Positions 1-12,036 of a stretch of DNA of 64,000 nucleotides are shown here, in pieces. The position numbers and the translations under genes were made by a program. The notes under the pieces are model-generated. The model saw nothing but the letters and a program-made list of their open reading frames with translations. It was not told where the DNA came from and ran no database searches. The stretch's first letter is position 1; the number at the start of each line of letters is the position of its first letter. This stretch comes from Patiria pectinifera (Eukaryota > Echinodermata > Asteroidea > Valvatida > Asterinidae), in contig CM057135.1 in NCBI GenBank assembly GCA_029964075.1, forward strand, positions 18,812,863 to 18,876,862, written 5' to 3'.

Positions 1-97
1 ATTAAATATACCCCCAAATCCACTAAACTGGTCTATTATTCATTCAGAACTTTGCATTCAAGGGACAGGTCACTCAGGGAGCAGGTGAAAGCCCGTA

Positions 98-1151
98 TTG
101 ATCAATTTCCAAGAATGGAGTCCCATTATTGTAGGGCTAAGTCCAAGTGCCAGTATCTCTCTCCTGATCTCAACTTCACGATCATGTATAATATGTAAAA
201 AAAAAACCCATCCTAATGGGGCATCCATGCCTTTCTATAAGAAGGTGTTTAAATCGTTCAACCTTAAGTTCCACAATGCTAAGAAAGAAGTGTGTGGTTT
301 GTGCAACACCTTAGATCAAGCGATGAACACAAGAAGGACCTACAAGACAAGTTTGATAGTCATGTGCTGGATATAGAGAAATCCCGTTCATTGAAAAGTG
401 CTGCAAAAGCGAAAGCTTTCACTGACGACAAGTATCGAGCTGCTGTTTTTGACCTTCAGCAGGTCATTTACCTACCAAAGTGGGACGGCTCAGAACTTTT
501 CTATAAACGTCGTCTGTCATGTTTTAATTTCACGATTTTTGAATTGGCTAGCAGAGATGGTTTCTGCCTTGTTTCTCACGAAGGTCGGACCGGGCGCGGC
601 TCTTCCGAAATAGCTTCATACCTTCATCAATACCTATCCCAAGTTGATGAGCAAGGTTGTGAAAAAGTCGACTTGTACTCTGACGGCTGCGTTGGCCAAA
701 ATAAAAACTCAATCGTTCCGTCCATGATGCTCTATTTTGTAAAAAGGTCGAAGGCTGTTCAGGAAATCACACTGAACTTCTTTGAAACAAATCATGGCCA
801 ATCGGAAGGTGATGCAGTACAATCGAGAGGCGAAATATTTGTACCCTCGCAGCTTGTGACGCTCATCAAGATGGCTGGCAAAACTCACACACCATGTAAT
901 GTAACTACAGTCCAGACATCACACATACTAGACTGGAAGACATATAGTCAAAGCCAGGGATTATTGATTATATATCATGTAAACATGATGCCAACACAAT
1001 AAAGTTCAAGTATTCACATGCAGATGAAGTCTTTGAGATCCTTAGAATTGATAGCACGCGTCGATACTCTGATGAGGCCCAGCTTGCTGAACCACAACCC
1101 TGTTACCCTTCTGGTTTTCATACAATTGCACAGGCAGAATTGAGTTTTTAA
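98..1151 (+). pseudogene. DUF7869-like transposon-derived protein, frameshifted
   Basis: The central reading frame (292-1002) contains YSDGCVGQNKN followed about 45 residues later by FFETNHGQSEGDAVQSRG. This is the pattern of the uncharacterised DUF7869 family, which looks like an RNase H/DDE-fold domain of transposon origin with acidic residues in both blocks. An upstream frame (98-376) supplies the Cys-rich FNLKFHNAKKEVCGLCNTL segment usual just before this domain, so a frame change lies near 310-340. A third frame continues from about 945 to a stop at 1149-1151 and looks like the natural C-terminus, so a second frame change lies near 950. No splice signals explain the shifts. It is either a decayed mobile-element gene or a gene with indel errors. 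Family membership rests on motif memory, not a search. Confidence 0.6.
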
Positions 1152-1418
1152 TTATTGTTTTTAATATTGAATGTTTCTTGGGATTCTTTTTCAAAATATT
1201 GATGATTTTTGAAAGGAAAGTCAGTTTTCAAGCAACGAATCAATGTACATTCTGAAATATCTGTTATGACCCAGTCAAAAAGTTTTCAATGCCAATTATT
1301 GCTGATCAATATTTGCACAGACACGGCTTTGTTATTATTTTAAATTGTATGGGAGTTGCAACAAATCAAGAAACTTCTAGGGTTACAAACATGCCATTCA
1401 TTAAAATTCTTAATACAG

Positions 1419-1694
1419 GCATCAAGGATCTTGAATTCTCTCCGTCAGGGAGGGGCTGGAGAAGAGGACGAAGTGGTTGATGTGGTTGACGACGAGGATA
1501 GGAGAGATGCGGAGGATGAGGAGGGGGAAATGGTTGATGACATAATGGAAGAGAAAGAGGATGAGGAGGAGGAGCAGCAGGGGGATGAGATGAAGGAGGA
1601 GGAGGGGGAGCTACCGGATGTTTTTGCTTTCAGCAAAAGAAGATTAGAGCTCCGTCGGAAATATGAAAGCCAAAGGAACCCCCAGAGGAGACCA
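1419..1694 (+). CDS. Candidate exon encoding an acidic low-complexity stretch
   Basis: A purine-rich block reads as a run of Glu/Asp-rich residues (about 60 residues, dominated by E and D) followed by a basic tail containing FAFSKRRLELRRKY. It is preceded by an acceptor-like TTAATACAG and ends at a donor-like CCA|GTAAGC. Composition differs sharply from the AT-rich flanks. It may belong to the same gene as the zinc-finger exons downstream, because these acidic linkers often precede C2H2 modules, but nothing in the sequence proves the link. The serine-rich reading on the other strand is the mirror of the same purine tract and is not counted. Function unknown. Confidence 0.35.
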
Positions 1695-2610
1695 GTAAGC
1701 TATATGTCCATCCACAATTTTGTAATTTAGTGTTTACATGTATCACTGGAAGTCATAACCAGTTAATAGGAAAAATGTTTTAAAACATTTGCCACGATGA
1801 AGTCGTCCTTAAAAGATAACTTAATTTCTGAACAAGAACAGAAATGTGCATGCTCTTGTTCAAAAATTGAAATTGTTTATACAGTGTTTTAATGTAAACA
1901 TTTGGCCAGGTTTGGACCACACTAACTTCATGATGCTCAAACTTGTACATGTAAACTTGCTATACATGACCACTAAGAAAAAACTTTCAGCTACATGTAT
2001 ATACAATCAAATTTAACACAATATTTACTGCAATCCAATTTTTGAAAGATTCGTAGCAAATAGTCAAATTTCCTTTTTTTTTCTTCTTTTGGTGTAACAT
2101 TGAAAGCTGGCCCAAAAGAAAGTGTTTGTGTACAGAAAACTGTTGAAATTCTAAGTAACAAGTTATTTAAATAATGTTGTTGACATAAGGAGAACCAAGC
2201 AAAGAGTACATGAAAAATTAGTTGAAACAGCTTGTGCGATTTAAAAACAAAAGCAAATCACAGTGGTAATATTCCTCATAAACTCTGAAACATTAGTGAG
2301 AAGTTATTGAAACTTTGTAACTAAACACTTTGATGTTAGAGATTGTAACAACACAATATTAATACTTTAATAAGTTTTAGTCAAACACAGTGATCCACAA
2401 GTTAACACAAAAACAACACCATCAACATGTTCAACACAAGTGGTAAAGCTTAATAAAAAGTTTTAGTAGTTTAGGCATGTTAGTTTGCTAAATATACCAA
2501 ACGGTTGAATATGACCATGACATGACTAACACTATTTATGGACTTTTTAAGTAAAAAAAATCCTGAAAAGACTGTTTAATCTCGTTTGGATTGCCTGCCT
2601 CTTTATTTAG

Positions 2611-3254
2611 TCCAACAGAGTGCCCAGGAAATGCCCCTTCTGCCCGGAGCACAGGCGCTTCAATTTTTTTGTCGCATCACTTGATGCGACAGCACAAGGT
2701 CATTGACAGGCAAAATCGCCTCAGGATCTTGGGAAAGTGCCGCAAAGAGTAAGTTCAAGCAATATTTTATGTTGCAATGCTGTCAGCACCGCAAATTGCA
2801 GTTTATTACGTTTGGAAGATTTTTATCGTGATACCCAAGCAGCCAAGGTGATTGATGCCTGTATGAGAATGCACAAGTTGAGATACAAACCTCAAACATG
2901 TACCTCAAACATGAGTGTCTGCTAAGCACAATTTTAACAATAACAATGACTGAACAAAGAACATTATTTTTTTTGTTTAAATCAAGTTGTATTTTAAAAA
3001 TCATCCACTTTTCTAAGGGGAAAGGGGGTGTTTGTTTTAGTTGTATATTTTTGTGTTGAGTTTTTATATTGTGTAGTGTTGTTTGCTCTTGTATTTATCT
3101 TTATGTATTTTTTTGTTGTTAGTAACTTGTGGTGTCTTGTGTATATGTTTAACATGTTTATTTTTCCGAGGAAGTATTTCAATTTTGTTATGGAATAACA
3201 TTGTAAAAATTGATGCAATTTAGCCTTTGGCTACAAGTTCAATTTGAATAAACC

Positions 3255-3306
<52 letters not shown>

Positions 3307-3635
3307 TGAGTGTTTCAGTTTCATGTTTCAAATTTCATCATGTAGTGGATAACATGTCATGTGTAAGGGTTTGAACATCACAAATCCCATGACATTTTCA
3401 ACCTCTATACTATACATGACATTTACAAACCTCTTTACAACCACACTCATTTTGGTAAAATTTCCTTATATACTTTCCCTCAACAAACTTTTGTTACAGA
3501 CAGCCCATTTGAAAACCCCGAGGGGATAATGCCTGCAACCGTAGACGTTTGGACTGCCCAATCACTGGCTGTTATGGGAAAGAATACAGTCGCCTTGATA
3601 CCCATCCTTTGTATAAGCACCACTCAGAAGTACAT
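2611..3635 (+). CDS. Two C2H2 zinc-finger exons of an unidentified gene
   Basis: Exon 2611-2748 follows CTCTTTATTTAG and ends AAAGA|GTAAGT. It encodes CPFCPEHRRFN and then, one base out of frame after a run of seven T, LSHHLMRQHK, together a C2H2 finger. Exon 3500-3635 follows TTTTGTTACAG and ends CAT|GTAAGT. It encodes a second finger of the form CPITGCYGKEYSRLDTH followed by HH, with RLDTH at the usual helix position. Such finger pairs occur in invertebrate genes that also carry tyrosine-recombinase-like domains, and a candidate of that kind lies at 15.1 kb. The T-run shift at about 2666 may be a sequencing error or a real lesion. Between the exons lie a LINE 3' tail and an (AAT)n tract. 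Confidence 0.5.
3000..3304 (+). mobile_element. 3' tail of a 5'-truncated non-LTR element with (AAT)n end
   Basis: About 250 bp of T-rich, non-coding sequence ends with TTTGAATAAACC followed by a pure AAT run from 3255 to 3304. A 3' UTR with a short polyadenylation-like word and a trinucleotide tail is the usual end of CR1/L2/RTE-like LINEs. No coding part is attached, so this is a 5'-truncated copy. It sits in the interval between two finger exons and so is probably intronic. Confidence 0.5.
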
Positions 3636-4051
3636 GTAAGTTTGGCAGTAGTGTCAGTGTGCACACTAATACACATATAACTATTAGGTGTCATTTTAAT
3701 GTCCAAGCCATGTAAAATATCTTACTGAAATACACTGCAAAATGGATTATTCTTTTATAAATCATACTGTTGCAAAGCTATTCTTTTGAGCAAGTCCTGG
3801 TGTAACCAGTACTGCATGGAAACTAAAATTGGGGGTTACTCGTCGACTGTTGAATTAAAACCCAAAATTTTGAAGCAACAGTAGCTAGATCAACCTTGGA
3901 ACCGCATGTAAAAGAAAGGAACATAAGTGAGCACCCTTAAGTACTTTTTAATCCTTTCTAAAGGGCATTCTTTCATTTCTTTCATCTCATATGGATGTGA
4001 ACAGTGAGAAAATGATCACATTGCTATATCACTTAAAACCTTACCCCTTAG

Positions 4052-4169
4052 AGAGGCTCAATAGAATCCCTCAAGTGCATAGCCATCGCAAGGAAGACCA
4101 AGCCATCTGCCACTGTCCCTGCCTCTGCCTCCCTGGATGTGTGTGAGCTGGACAACACAATCTGTGAAG
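4052..4169 (+). CDS. Candidate exon, unidentified
   Basis: Bounded by CTTACCCCTTAG and GAAG|GTAAAA, with one frame open throughout (reads RGSIESLKCIAIARKTK at its start). It follows the finger exons at normal spacing and could be part of that gene. No domain is recognised. Confidence 0.3.
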
Positions 4170-4398
4170 GTAAAACCTTGATTTACTATAGGTTGTTGGA
4201 GATTTACCTAACTGAACCTACTTTTTTCATAATTAAAGGGAATAATACATCATTTGCTTTTGCTGTAATTTTCAGAAATGCATGGATGGAATTGGGGGGC
4301 TGGAAATACATGTATATAGCAAATATAGTTTCACTGACTTTTATGAGGTTTTGGGTTCGAAAATGCTATAAAAACCAAGAAAAAGAATGATTTTCCTG

Positions 4399-4715
4399 TA
4401 GTCTGGTTCCCTGACTCCATATAAGAAGAAACCGAGCAGTTTACATACATTGGGGAATTGTAAGGTCAGGGAACCAGTCTAGCTGGCTCGTACCCGTTCA
4501 TAGGTTTGTAATCGAAGTGCGATGGTCAATTGGGGCCAGTATTTGAAAACAAAAGCCAGTTTTTTCCAACGCTGATCGGCCGATCAGCGTAAGAAATTGT
4601 TACAAAAATTCCACGAATTTCATGAAAATGAGCCAGCTAAAAGATTCTGACTACTCCTAATGAATTCTAGATTCATCAAGAATAGTCAGAATCTTTTGGT
4701 CTGGGAACCAGACTA
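4399..4715. mobile_element. MITE with TAGTCTGGTTCCC terminal inverted repeats
   Basis: Left end TAGTCTGGTTCCC (4399) and right end GGGAACCAGACTA (to 4715) are perfect inverted repeats; the outer TA on each side may be the target duplication. Inside are a second GTCAGGGAACCAGTCTAG copy and a palindrome around 4640-4695 (TTCTGACTA ... TAGTCAGAA). No coding capacity. The size and TA ends fit a Tc1/mariner-type non-autonomous element. Confidence 0.7.
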
Positions 4716-7427
4716 AAAAAAAGATTTGGTTTAATTTCCAGAAAATCTCACACTTTTAGGTGCAAAGGGGCCAAGGAGCAGAAGTATAGTCTAGCGTATT
4801 GGCAATATTTATTGGGGTAGGGTTGAAGAACCCTTCCTAAAATAAACATACATGACATTGAAAGAATCGATGTACATCTTTCTCATTTCTGCCTCTCCTT
4901 TTTTTTCCCTCACATAAATTTGGTAATTTATTCTCTTTTTAGATTCAATCATACATCAAGTTGTCAACATGTCAAATGCAAAGGCAATCCGGTTTTACCC
5001 AGGGCTTTATATTGTCCTGTTGAAGGAAGTAGTCCCTGTCAACCCATATCATCATCAAGGCGCAGAAAAACACAGAAAATGGGAGACCATTTTGTCCAAC
5101 GTAAATTCAACATTGCACAACAAAAAAGTAACTTTTCGAGCTTGCAAAGATCGCATGAAAACTCTCCTGAAGGCACACCGACAAGCAGGAATGCAGTCAC
5201 TGAAAGCGTAAGGGATTTGTGTTTCAATATTATTGGATGCTTCTTGCAGCCCCCCCCCCCTCCCTCCCCCCATTTTTTTTTTACTCTCTGCTATTATTTT
5301 CTCACTTGGTATATGTACAGAAGTAGAAGAGGTCATTTCCAAAATTCAGTTTTTGTTCCTTTTTCAGTTATGGGGTTCATTTAGCAATGGTTACTAAATA
5401 ATACTCCTGGCTTTAAAGAGGCTCCTAGGCTCCCCTCTCACTCCCATACCATCCTCAGCACCATCTCCACCACCAGTTGACATTTCATACATCCATTTAA
5501 TTGGGTGGGAACCTTAGAAAATGTCTGAAATAATTCATCAGAGTAAAAATCATCCCATTAGAAACTGTTAATCTTTATGTTTCAGATCAGGCACCGATGA
5601 GGAGTACAAGGAGCGGGACCAACTTTTGACATAAGTGGATGAGCTTTGTGCAGAGGCAAGTAGGGAGACAGAGGAGGAAAAGAAAAGAAAGGCTGATGAA
5701 AAGAAGAAAAAGGAGCACGGGTTCGAGATCAGAGAAGCTGCCATGAAGCTCATGATACCTCAGAAAAGGCCAGGTAAACATGTCATTTTTACAGGCATAT
5801 TACATATGTAATTACAACACCGATAACTGTTGGTCCATGAATCGGTTTTTAGGTTCTGAAATTTTGGAGCAAGAAGAATTCCTCAATCTATAGAAGCAAT
5901 GCCTGGTCAAGCAATTTTTTTGTGATATAGAAACTGGCCAAAAGCCTAAGGCTACATTTGCAACAATGTATGCAGTTAATTGTGGTATTTTACTATACTT
6001 TTTTACAGGAGACAACAGGGAAGTGAAACAACCCAAAAAATCTCGTGCAAGCTTTGCTGAGTATTTAGAAGTATAGTCAGGTTCACTATGTTAATAAATA
6101 TAGTTTCGTTCAAATTTTTTGGAGATTAGCAAATTTACACATTTTTAGAATCTTCAGAGCATGGAGAATCGGAAAATTAATGTTGGCATTTGCGTAGACA
6201 CCTGTATGGCGGCCATCTTGAATTTTCAAAATGGCCGCTAAAAATACATGATTTGCACTATTTTCGGCTTCTAGTCAACCAAAGTACATAATTAAATAGG
6301 CTAATCCTATGTTTTCCGTGTCAAGGAATCTAATAAAGACATCAAAATTGTGCTCAGAATTATAGAAAAGCAACAAAAAAGGTTATTGAAAACCATTCTC
6401 TTTTATTATGTGATATAATGGGTATTACATAACACATAACTTGCACTGTCTCGGCTGGTAATCAATCTACAAAGCGAAATAAGTATGGTAATGTTATGTT
6501 TTCTGGTGCAAGGAATCCAATGAGGTCATCATGTTTTCTGGATCAAGACTGGTGGCATAACTGGACTTCTCGTCCTAAAACTTGGTTCTTTTTGAAGACT
6601 TTTAAAAAAATCTTTCCAGAGGTCGGTGATACCAGGAGCATATATACACCAGTGAATGGTAAAATAATATTCCGCTTACATTTTCCGATCTACAAACTCT
6701 TCATATTACAGGATATAATTATAAGGCCCCATCCAAACAAAACTTTCTATTGCTGCGGCCAGAACAACAGAGTTTGACATTAGGAGTGGCAATCTAGTGC
6801 CACTGCATTGTTTCAGTTGTATATATGCCCAAAACTTACCCTCAATGTTCTATTCTTCCACACTGCCGGTATGTTCAAAACTTTTTCTTATTGTCATGTT
6901 TTAATACCATAGCTTAAGGATGGCTACTTTTTTAACTTCAAAGATATAGATGTTTTAGGATTAAATAGATGGAAAGTTATGTAAGTTTCAGATCTGATGT
7001 TTCAAAGTTATGCATTATGTGCATACATGTACATGAATTGTAAAGTACACATTAAATTAGCACAAGCCAAAAGGTATGAGTTGCATTGGTACGGTAGTTT
7101 TTTGTGGGAAGTTACATAAACATGTAAAGTGGAAGTCACTGATAAAAAAAAAATTAGATTCTAGCTCAAAGGTAAATCTGGGTTTCGGGATTAGGCTCAA
7201 AAGTGAGGGTTTTTATTTAAATTAATTTACTATTTTTGACCATGTCATCCCTGCACAATGTTTGACGAAGTGACTCAGACTAGGCACTCTGTCACTTCTG
7301 TCCATTTGCAGATGAAGTTGTGATTTAATGCCTTACTGCGCTTTGTATAGAATTATAGCCATTCTGAGACTTAAGCAATAAACAGTGGGTCTCACATGTG
7401 AACAGCAGTCTGCTTCGTTCACGCACA

Positions 7428-7865
7428 CTACGTAGCTCTGTCATACTCCACTGCTGATGCACATCGAGTAGCTTGTGGTTGGGTTCCTGGGCACGTCTTG
7501 CAAGTCCCACGATGGTGGAAAGGGTGCAAAGGGGTGTGGTAGAAGTTTCGCCATGGAGGAGGCAAATAATTCACTGGAGCATGTGCTGCATTCTGCCATC
7601 CAGGTTGAGCATAATGTCTGTTGAACTGTGGCTGGGTAGAGAACATTAACTCTTGGGTCCACACATGTACATCGTGGATTTGGCACTCCAAGGATGCTTT
7701 ACCCGAACATCTGAGGTGGATGTCTCTGCTGAGCTGGCCAATCCTCTGCAGTGGGCAATGAGCTAGACTCACCTGGTGACTGGCTACTGGATCAATCGGG
7801 CAACCCTCTGATGGCATGGTAGTGACTGGAACATCAACTGGTAACCCGGGTTCATCATCTACCAT
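7428..7865 (-). CDS. Open frame downstream of the integrase relic, unidentified
   Basis: A 145-residue frame rich in Pro, His and Gln, with PPPWRNFYHTPLHPFHHRG near the C-terminus and no recognisable domain. It is on the same strand as the Ty3 integrase relic and lies 3' of it, so it may be the tail of that polyprotein. It may also be chance. Confidence 0.25.
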   Translation of the reverse strand: MVDDEPGLPVDVPVTTMPSEGCPIDPVASHQVSLAHCPLQRIGQLSRDIHLRCSGKASLECQIHDVHVWTQELMFSTQPQFNRHYAQPGWQNAAHAPVNYLPPPWRNFYHTPLHPFHHRGTCKTCPGTQPQATRCASAVEYDRAT

Positions 7866-7976
7866 GAGTCCTCAGCAGTGGCCGGTGTGTCGTCATCAGC
7901 ATCGGGGTCATTTGCCAAATGATTTTATGCACCTAATGCAGTCTCCTCACTAACCGGCATGTGTTGATCAAATGGA

Positions 7977-9290
7977 TCAGCATTTGGGTTCAGGTATGAT
8001 ACTCTGGGCTGACCTTGAGACTGTGGTATGAAAACAAGAGGTTATTCCTCCTCCGAGCTGTCCTAACTGCCCCCATCTGGTGTGACTCAATCTACCTGCC
8101 TCGTATGGCTGTCCTGGACCTTGACTGACGCTGTGTCTGGGCTGGCGTGGACTTTGTCTGACTGGGTTGGAGGCTGTCAATTGGTAGAAGGTTACGGTGT
8201 AGAACCCGATGCCTGGAGTTTCCGTGTTCAGTTGTACTTCACATACGGGTAAATTGTCAACTTTCCTGTGTAAGACGACGTACACCTTGTCTTCCAAGAA
8301 GGAGCTCGTAGTTTACCTAGACCTTCATGTCTGCCTACATCCTTCACTACATGTATGTACAATCGCCTGGTTGTGAGACTGAATTGTGCACCTTCTGGTC
8401 ATGGTAATTCTTCCCAAGTTGTGCTGATTTTTGACGCATGTTTGAAGCATACGCTTCTTCCATCTGCATGCTGTTTTCTCTCGACCACAAATGTGTTGTG
8501 ATCAGTTGTTTTGGGGCCGGCCTCTGGCTGTAGTCCAAACATCAGATCAATGGGTAATCGGGGTGATCTTCCATAGAGAAGGAAGACGGGGGAGTATCCA
8601 GTCTTATCATATGCGTGTACCACTATTTGTTGACTGAATCCTTCACGTTGACCTTCCTGTCCTCTGATAGGATTTTCAGCTTACCCAGGAGTGTCTGATT
8701 AAACCGTTCACACTGTCCATTTCCATCTGGGTGGTAGGGTGTGGTTCTGGTCTTGATGCCACCGGAGTGGTGTTGGAGTCGAGTGAACAGATGGTTCTCA
8801 AACTCCCTGCCTTGGTCGTGGTGCAGATGGGGAGGAAACCCAAACCTCAGAATAAAATTATTGAAGATTTATCTGCAGCACTTTTCCTGACTTGTCTCGG
8901 ATTGGGTAGGCTTGGGCAAACCTCGTAAAGTGGTCGACCACAACCAGCAAAATACTAGTATCCACCTTTACTCCTCTCCAGGTGGACATAGTCAATAGAG
9001 ATTAGCTCAAATGGGGCAGTCGTCACAATACCTCCAAGTGGTTCCCATGTGTAGCAGTTCGGCTTCCGGTGCTTGAAACACGAGCATACCTTGGTACAAG
9101 TAGTATTCAATGTCTCTCTGCATTTGTGGCCAATAAAACCCATCTCTAGCCAGACCACGCGATCTGCTCCCAGGTGACCCCCTCCTTGATGGAGCTCATG
9201 GTACACCATCGGTCAAAGCTGAACAGGAAGCACCATTTGGGAACAACCACCTTTCTTGCGATAGAGTACGCCGTCTACCATGTCTAGGTG
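7977..9290 (-). pseudogene. Ty3/Gypsy-type integrase relic
   Basis: Read on the minus strand from 9290, the fragments give DGVLYRKKGG, then HELHQGGGHLGADRV, then C.C segments, the zinc-binding HHCC layout that opens a Ty3/Gypsy integrase. Next comes APFELISIDYVHLERSKGG with the first catalytic Asp. Further on, in changed frames, are a [17 protein letters not shown]-type block with the catalytic Glu (near 8700-8730) and a C-terminal VYVVLHRKVDNLPVC segment around 8230-8290. Many stops and frame changes separate these. No LTRs, protease or RT were found nearby, so this is an internal fragment. It lies between the inverted arms of the 4.8-kb element. Confidence 0.6.
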
Positions 9291-9410
9291 GTTCCTCCAC
9301 GCATGTATCAGTGGTGTGATGTGGATGGTTGTTCCCCTATTCTGTCAGACTTGCTTGGTTGATGTCCTCTGCTGAGGTACTTTCAGTATTCTGGCAATAC
9401 TTGGATCGTC

Positions 9411-10140
9411 TTGTTGGGCTGTGTGCATCTTAGAATGTGTAACCTAGGACAGGCCCTTCATCTCAGGATCTGGAATTGGTGTTGGATTGATAAAGAGGGC
9501 AGATACCCATGCACAAGAAGCAACCATGACATGCACTTTGAAGATAACAACCATGAGGAGGCTGATACATTGGCGATCTGCTTAGCAGCAGCCGCCGGGT
9601 CTTGCACACTACGGCCAGTTCTGTAGACACACCATGATACATATGCAGGTACTTTGGAGATTGAGCCAATCTTGGAGAGCACTGGGACGATATATAGGCA
9701 GCAGCATTACTGGTATTCCCCGGAGCAGACAATGTTGGAAGATTCTCTAGAGTAGGAAAAACCAAGTGGTTTCAACAGTACATATTGACAGGGACATCAT
9801 CTCATCACCGATGAAACTGGGAGAGGAAGGCGACCTAACACAGGAGGTGAAGGATGAATTGGCCAAGTTTGTATGCTTAATGTCCAGCCCAAAGGGCATC
9901 CATATATACCAAGTATTCCTGACCTAAGGTGGCATATGTTTTGTAAACATCTAGCAGAAAGCAGCAAAATGCCTCCTACAGTTGGTTCCCTTGAGGAGCA
10001 CACCGTACGTGTGCGCGTACAGATAAGGGTGAGGTGCCAAGCCACCTTGATATGGCAATGTCTGTTTGACCCACTCAAACATGGCTATTATCAGAATGAC
10101 CATTGTGAGATACTATACCACCACAAAGGTTCCACCTGCA
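9411..10140 (+). pseudogene. EADT-motif mobile-element protein, fragmentary
   Basis: An open frame from 9411 contains NNHEEADTLAI, the hallmark HEEADT box of a large uncharacterised protein family found in repeats of marine invertebrates. After a gap with stops, the frame at 9873-10268 contains PDLRWHMFCKHLAESSKMPPT, matching the next conserved block of that family (an aromatic-rich run, then PPT, then an H..R segment). The parts are on one strand and in order, with stops and frame changes between. No function is established for the family; a nuclease role is only speculation. Confidence 0.45.
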
Positions 10141-11043
10141 CCACAGGCCATTGTAGAGTTGGTGAGATCAGTGTTATCAGTGTTATGCCTAAAGTGACAC
10201 TCAAGACAATGATGAAGATCGGTGAAAGCATATTCCTGAAAGATATCGCCCTAGTTGATCCTGTGTAAGGAACTTATACATGTAGTTCAAGCTGATAATT
10301 ACAAGGCTGTTTTCTTGCTTTATAAACCCATACATGTACAGCCAAGTATAACTTCAAAGCACTTGCGGCATGTATTATGTAATACGATCGATCATACACA
10401 TAACGACAGTGGTATTCAACTACCTTTGTTTATTGCTTTTCTATAATCCTAAGCACTATTTTGAGTTTATTGGAATCCCTGAACCAGAAAGCATAGGATT
10501 AGCATACTTAAATGAGTTTCTATATTGACTAGTACCGAGATGGCAAAATATGTAGAACGTAATACTGATTTATCACAAATATGAAGACAGTGGTTGTCAA
10601 ATACCTTTTTTGTTGCTTTTCTATAATTCTGAGCACAATTTTGAGGTCTTTATTAGATTTGTTGACCCGAAAAACATAGGATTAGCCTATTTCATTATGT
10701 TTTTTGGTTGACTAGAATCCGAAAATAGCACAAATTATGTATTTTAGGGCGGCCATTTTGAAAATCCAAGATGGCCGCCATGAATGTGTCTACGCAAATG
10801 CCAACATTGAATTTTCGATTTTCAATGCTCTGAAGATTCTAAAAATGTATAGTTTAGCTAGTCTCCAAAAAATTTAGTACTGAAGGAGAGGAACACCAAG
10901 GAGTCGGAATTGAAAATCGAACAGTTGAGACTAGAGCGTGAAAAATTCGAGCTAGACAAGCGTGACAGCGAATCGAACGTATAGCTGCCACATTGGAGCT
11001 GATCAAGAAACTGATAGAGAAACAGGGTGGATCATCTAAGTAA

Positions 11044-12036
11044 TAAATCTCCATTATGAGTCATGTCATTTATGGACATTACTTTGGGTTTGGTTGCTGA
11101 CAGATTCCTTGAGTTTTCAGAACATTCTTCTGAAATATGAATGTTTGCCACAGTCATGTTTAACTTGCCAGAGTGCCATACAAGGTAAAAAGCAAATTTA
11201 AAAAAAAGTGTGGTTACAGTTGTCCCATAGCAAAATATTTTGTTATATGTTTTTAGGGCTTTTGAAACCAAGTTGCCTAATGTTGTTTAAAATTAGCGGT
11301 GTAGCAGATTTAATGATTTCAGGGTTTGTTTTTCGGATGATTTTTTTTAAAAGCTGATTACCCTTTAGGGAAATGATTGACAAAGATTTCGCTGCCAATG
11401 CTAAAGGGGGGATACAGCAGTGCAAAAAGATTTCTGAGAAACAATCTCGAAATAAGAGAAAAATTCACTGTGGGGTGGTGGTAGTCCATTACATGCATCT
11501 CTGGGGGCGTTAAGTCTTTCTTTACTTGACCTTTTCCTTGCCCATTTTCTGTCACTTGTATAATACATAGTTTAGCTATAAAATGCTTGTTACTATGTAA
11601 AAAAAAAATGGAATAAACAAAGATCACACACACATGTATAATCAAGTAAATTTACTAACTGTTTATTGTGTGTATTCAGTTTCTCTTTCCAATGTTTACA
11701 ACAGTATCAAGATGTGTTTAGTGGACATAATAAGTGGTTTCAAACAAATTCTTTGCAAGCACAACTACAACAATGGGGTTATTACTTCTGAATTTTGTTG
11801 AGGGACACTGAAAAAAGTACATGTATTCCAAACTGTGGCATCCAGCACTGATTTACCAAAAATAGATTTGCTGTCCACAGATTCCTTCGGTGGAATGTTT
11901 AAAGAAAACCCAACAGGGTTAGGACGATCCATGTAACTTGGAATTTGACTAGGCGAAATTGGGAGAAGACAGCCCAAGCACAAATTTTGTTTGGAAGACC
12001 ACAAAGCGGGCCTGGGACACAACAAAGTAATTTAAT
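11044..12036. other. Gene-free AT-rich interval
   Basis: No supported coding block, TIR or tandem array was seen. It separates the coiled-coil exon of the Myb-like pseudogene from the 3' end of the minus-strand DDE_Tnp_4 pseudogene, and may include the 3' flanks of both. Confidence 0.4.

Larger units (their letters stand above)
6074..10875. mobile_element. 4.8-kb element with ~460-bp inverted arms inserted in the Myb-like gene
   Basis: Left arm 6074-6540 and right arm about 10405-10875 are inverted copies sharing TTTTTTGGAGATTAGC, TAGAATCTTCAGAGCATGGA, a GGCCGCCAT-type palindrome and GGCTAATCCTATGTTTT. The copy of AGTA at 6070-6073 and 10876-10879 may be a 4-bp target duplication. The left end starts TAGTCAGGTTCACTATG; the right arm lacks this outer 38 bp, though a third partial copy at 23284-23373 has it. 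The right arm carries the inner GGCTAATCCTATG module twice. Between the arms lie Ty3-type integrase debris and an EADT-motif protein, so the element is a composite or a host for later insertions. Superfamily unknown. Confidence 0.6.
4943..11043 (+). pseudogene. Myb/SANT-like DNA-binding gene split by a 4.8-kb insertion
   Basis: Four blocks join with intact splice signals: 4943-5207 (ATG at 4969), 5586-5773, 6009-6073, then 10880-11043 after a mobile element. The first block gives a Myb/SANT-like module (LLKEVVPVNPY, a Trp, then VTFRACKDRMKTLLKAH). The second starts SGTDEEYKERDQLL and becomes a Lys/Glu-rich helix. The last is a coiled coil with ERNTKESELKIEQLRLE. The frame runs from GTA at 6071-6073 directly into CTG at 10880, which shows the interruption is an insertion. 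Other lesions are an in-frame TAA at 5632-5634 and a frame change near 10970. Proteins of this type are commonly the DNA-binding partner of transposases. No longer functional as assembled. Confidence 0.65.

Noticed and set aside
1445-1636. Serine-rich minus-strand ORF
   Set aside because: It is the mirror of the plus-strand purine tract coding Glu/Asp, with no independent support.
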